Source: Candidatus Methylomirabilota bacterium (lineage in GTDB: Bacteria; Methylomirabilota; Methylomirabilia; Methylomirabilales; JACPAU01). Taken from it: a stretch of DNA of 6,018 nucleotides. Numbering within the stretch: the stretch's first letter is position 1; each line of letters opens with the position of its first letter. Of the stretch, positions 4,656 through 6,018 are shown in pieces. Under the pieces are notes generated by a model. It was not told the DNA's origin. It did not search any database and saw nothing but the letters and a program-made list of their open reading frames with translations. Both the position numbers and the translations under genes were made by a program. The stretch is from assembly GCA_023249205.1 (NCBI GenBank), contig JAHFDC010000061.1, positions 1-6,018 on the forward strand, read 5' to 3'.

Positions 4656-5470
4656 GCGGGCCAAGGACACGCCCCGAGTGCCGCGCTGTCCAGGCTCTCG
4701 TGCCCGATCTCCTGACCGGGGAGCTGGAAGGCGAGGTGGCGGAGGCTGTCGAGGGGCACGCCACTTCCTGCCCGGCCTGCGGGCCGCTCCTCGCCGCCCA
4801 CCGTGAGGTTCGGGACCTCGTCCGGGCTCACGCCTCCCGCGTGGCGGCGCCGGCCTCGCTCCGGGAGCGGGTGGAGCGCCTCCTCGCCCGCCGCCCCAGC
4901 CTCGGCGGGCGCCTGGCCGGGCTTCTGCCGACTCCCGGACGGGCCGCGCTCGCCGCCGCCCTGCTGACGGCTCTCCTTCTCGCGCCCTCCCTCTACTTCC
5001 TCCTGGCCCGCCGGGCGGAGCCGATTCAGCTCCTCACCCAGGCCTCTCTTGCCGAGCACTCCCGGGCCGCGCTGAGCCGCGGCTGGCGCGCGGAGTGGCC
5101 CGACAGGGGTGCCCTCCTCGGGTACCTGCGCGAGACGCTCGGCCTGCCGCTGGAGCGCCTGTTTGTTGGCGATCCGGACCTGGAGCTTCTCGAAGTGTAT
5201 CCGAGCGTGGTCATGGGCGAGAAGGGTGTCGCCATCCTCTACCGGGACCGGACCGGACGGACGAGCACGCTGCTCGTCCTCCCGGGCCGGGGCCTGGAGA
5301 TCCCGGCCCGTAACCGGATGCAGATTGAGACGTTCCGCCCCTACCTGGCCCGGGCCGACCGGCACAACCTCCTGATCTGGAAGCAGGGGGACCTGGCCTA
5401 CAGCCTGGTCTCGGAGCAGGAGGAGGCGGCGCTGGCCCGGGTGTACCTGAAGATCCGGAAGGCCCCATAG
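4652..5470 (+). CDS. Zinc-finger transmembrane anti-sigma factor
   Basis: A 272-residue protein expected to hold the adjacent ECF sigma factor at the inner membrane until a signal releases it. The N-terminal cytoplasmic domain has the zinc-binding anti-sigma pattern: C10, then H36-x3-C40-x2-C43. A basic stretch (71-97) precedes one hydrophobic membrane helix (about 98-119, LAAALLTALLLAPSLYFLL). The remaining 150 or so residues should lie outside the membrane. This part contains ALLGYLRETLGLPL, GVAILYRDRTGR and NLLIWKQGDLAYSLVSEQ, resembling the C-terminal domain common in zf-HC2 membrane anti-sigma proteins whose sensing role is poorly understood. The ATG at 4652 overlaps the sigma stop, so translation is coupled. 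The same frame is open upstream to 4202, but that part only shadows the sigma gene. Confidence 0.92.
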   Translation: MSGPRTRPECRAVQALVPDLLTGELEGEVAEAVEGHATSCPACGPLLAAHREVRDLVRAHASRVAAPASLRERVERLLARRPSLGGRLAGLLPTPGRAALAAALLTALLLAPSLYFLLARRAEPIQLLTQASLAEHSRAALSRGWRAEWPDRGALLGYLRETLGLPLERLFVGDPDLELLEVYPSVVMGEKGVAILYRDRTGRTSTLLVLPGRGLEIPARNRMQIETFRPYLARADRHNLLIWKQGDLAYSLVSEQEEAALARVYLKIRKAP

Positions 5471-5712
5471 TCCCGGGCCAACGAATTGCCCCTCGGATGG
5501 CGGCCGAGCCGCGGGTGGGGCACGCCGGCGACAGGACCCGCGGCAGCACGGTCTGGCAGGATTGGCCTGGATTGCTCTTGGAGCGGCACGAGGCGGGAAC
5601 CCTGGGGGGAAGGCTGGAGTTGTGGAGGGTAGGCGCCGGGGCGCCCGCCGGGTCCTCCCGGTACGGGGCACGGCTTCCGGCGCGGAGTGAACGCAGCGAA
5701 GGGAGGCGTGTG
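5471..5712. other. Gap between the anti-sigma gene and the secreted-protein gene
   Basis: No gene is recognisable. Small inverted repeats are present (GGCGCC pairs near 5632-5645; CCGGG and CCCGG around TCCT at about 5649-5662). There is no T-tailed terminator after the anti-sigma gene and no convincing sigma-70 or sigma-54 promoter. The ribosome binding site GGGAGG (5701-5706) for the next gene is at its right end. An ECF-type promoter recognised by the adjacent sigma factor could lie here, but I cannot pick one out. Confidence 0.4.
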
Positions 5713-6018
5713 ATGCGGCGGATGACGGTGGTGGTGGCGGTGGCGCTGGCGGTGCTGGTGGCGGCAGGGACCGCGCTGGCCTTCACGTGCCCGAAGCTCC
5801 AGAAGGCGGCGGGGGAGTCCATCGCGAAGGCCGAAGCGGCCGTCGGGAAGGTCGCCGACGCCAAGGCGAAGGCGGCGGCCCAGGCGATGGTGAGCCTGGC
5901 CAAGGAGCTGAACGCGGCCTCAGAGGCGAACCACAAGAAGGGGGCGGACACCAAGGAGGCCAACCTGCACTATCGGGCGGAGGCGGAAGCGAAGGCGGCC
6001 AAGGCCCTGGCCGACATG
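5713..6018 (+). CDS. Secreted Ala/Lys-rich helical protein, function unknown (3' truncated by window)
   Basis: The first 102 codons are open to the window edge; no stop is reached. The ATG at 5713 follows GGGAGG by 6 nt. Residues 1-23 form a signal peptide: MRRM, then a hydrophobic core rich in Val/Ala, ending in ALA, so signal peptidase I cleavage before F24 is likely. The only cysteine, C26, is not in a lipobox, so a lipoprotein is unlikely. The mature part starts FTCPKLQKAA and is almost entirely Ala, Lys and Glu with scattered hydrophobic residues, predicting a long amphipathic or coiled helix. Such small exported helical proteins with an N-terminal CPKL-like motif occur in other bacteria, to my recollection without known function. 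It lies on the same strand as the sigma/anti-sigma pair and could be one of its targets, but the 242-bp gap gives no direct proof. Confidence 0.75.
   Translation, partial: MRRMTVVVAVALAVLVAAGTALAFTCPKLQKAAGESIAKAEAAVGKVADAKAKAAAQAMVSLAKELNAASEANHKKGADTKEANLHYRAEAEAKAAKALADM

Noticed and set aside
5550..5585. Possible sigma-54 promoter (TTGGC and TTGCT motifs)
   Set aside because: Spacing between the GG and GC elements is 8 bp instead of the required 10.
5471..5712. tRNA or small structured RNA gene
   Set aside because: No T-loop-like GTTCGA motif or cloverleaf arrangement is visible; only short scattered inverted repeats.

Overview
The window is very GC-rich (roughly 70% by eye) and carries ordinary bacterial housekeeping genes plus an extracytoplasmic-function (ECF) sigma / membrane anti-sigma pair. 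The high GC, strong GGAGG-type ribosome binding sites and a secreted protein with a signal peptidase I type leader suggest a Gram-negative-like soil or sediment bacterium of a high-GC lineage, for example NC10, Rokubacteria or a deltaproteobacterial relative. That placement is a guess from gene style only.

Region 1-610 has no intact gene. It holds hairpin-forming sequences (26-90, 191-207, 250-285, 563-582), a possible promoter in an AT-rich island (124-153), a short remnant of a pepA 3' end (401-439), and one copy of an intergenic repeat (468-545). Next comes an intact leucyl aminopeptidase gene, pepA (611-2137, +). It is followed by a gap (2138-2432) with two more tandem copies of the same repeat and a terminator serving the opposite strand.

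Three genes then read leftward as a probable operon: a FabG-type short-chain dehydrogenase/reductase (4064-3294), ribose-5-phosphate isomerase B (3208-2687) and a stand-alone Lrp/AsnC effector-binding domain (2672-2433). Across a 66-bp divergent gap, an ECF sigma factor (4131-4655, +) is translationally coupled by an ATGA overlap to a zinc-finger, single-pass anti-sigma factor (4652-5470, +). After a 242-bp gap, a secreted Ala/Lys-rich protein begins (5713) and runs off the right edge.

The most unusual structure is around pepA. The last 12 codons and stop of a second, diverged pepA lie about 170 bp upstream of the intact gene. The repeat that follows them is 53/54 identical to the one after the intact gene and sits at almost the same distance from the stop (28 versus 27 bp). 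The remnant is also entered from the left through sequence resembling the repeat's tail. This looks like a scar of duplication, or of gene replacement and deletion, with repeat-mediated recombination as the likely agent. I found no clear new multi-gene defence or biosynthetic system here.
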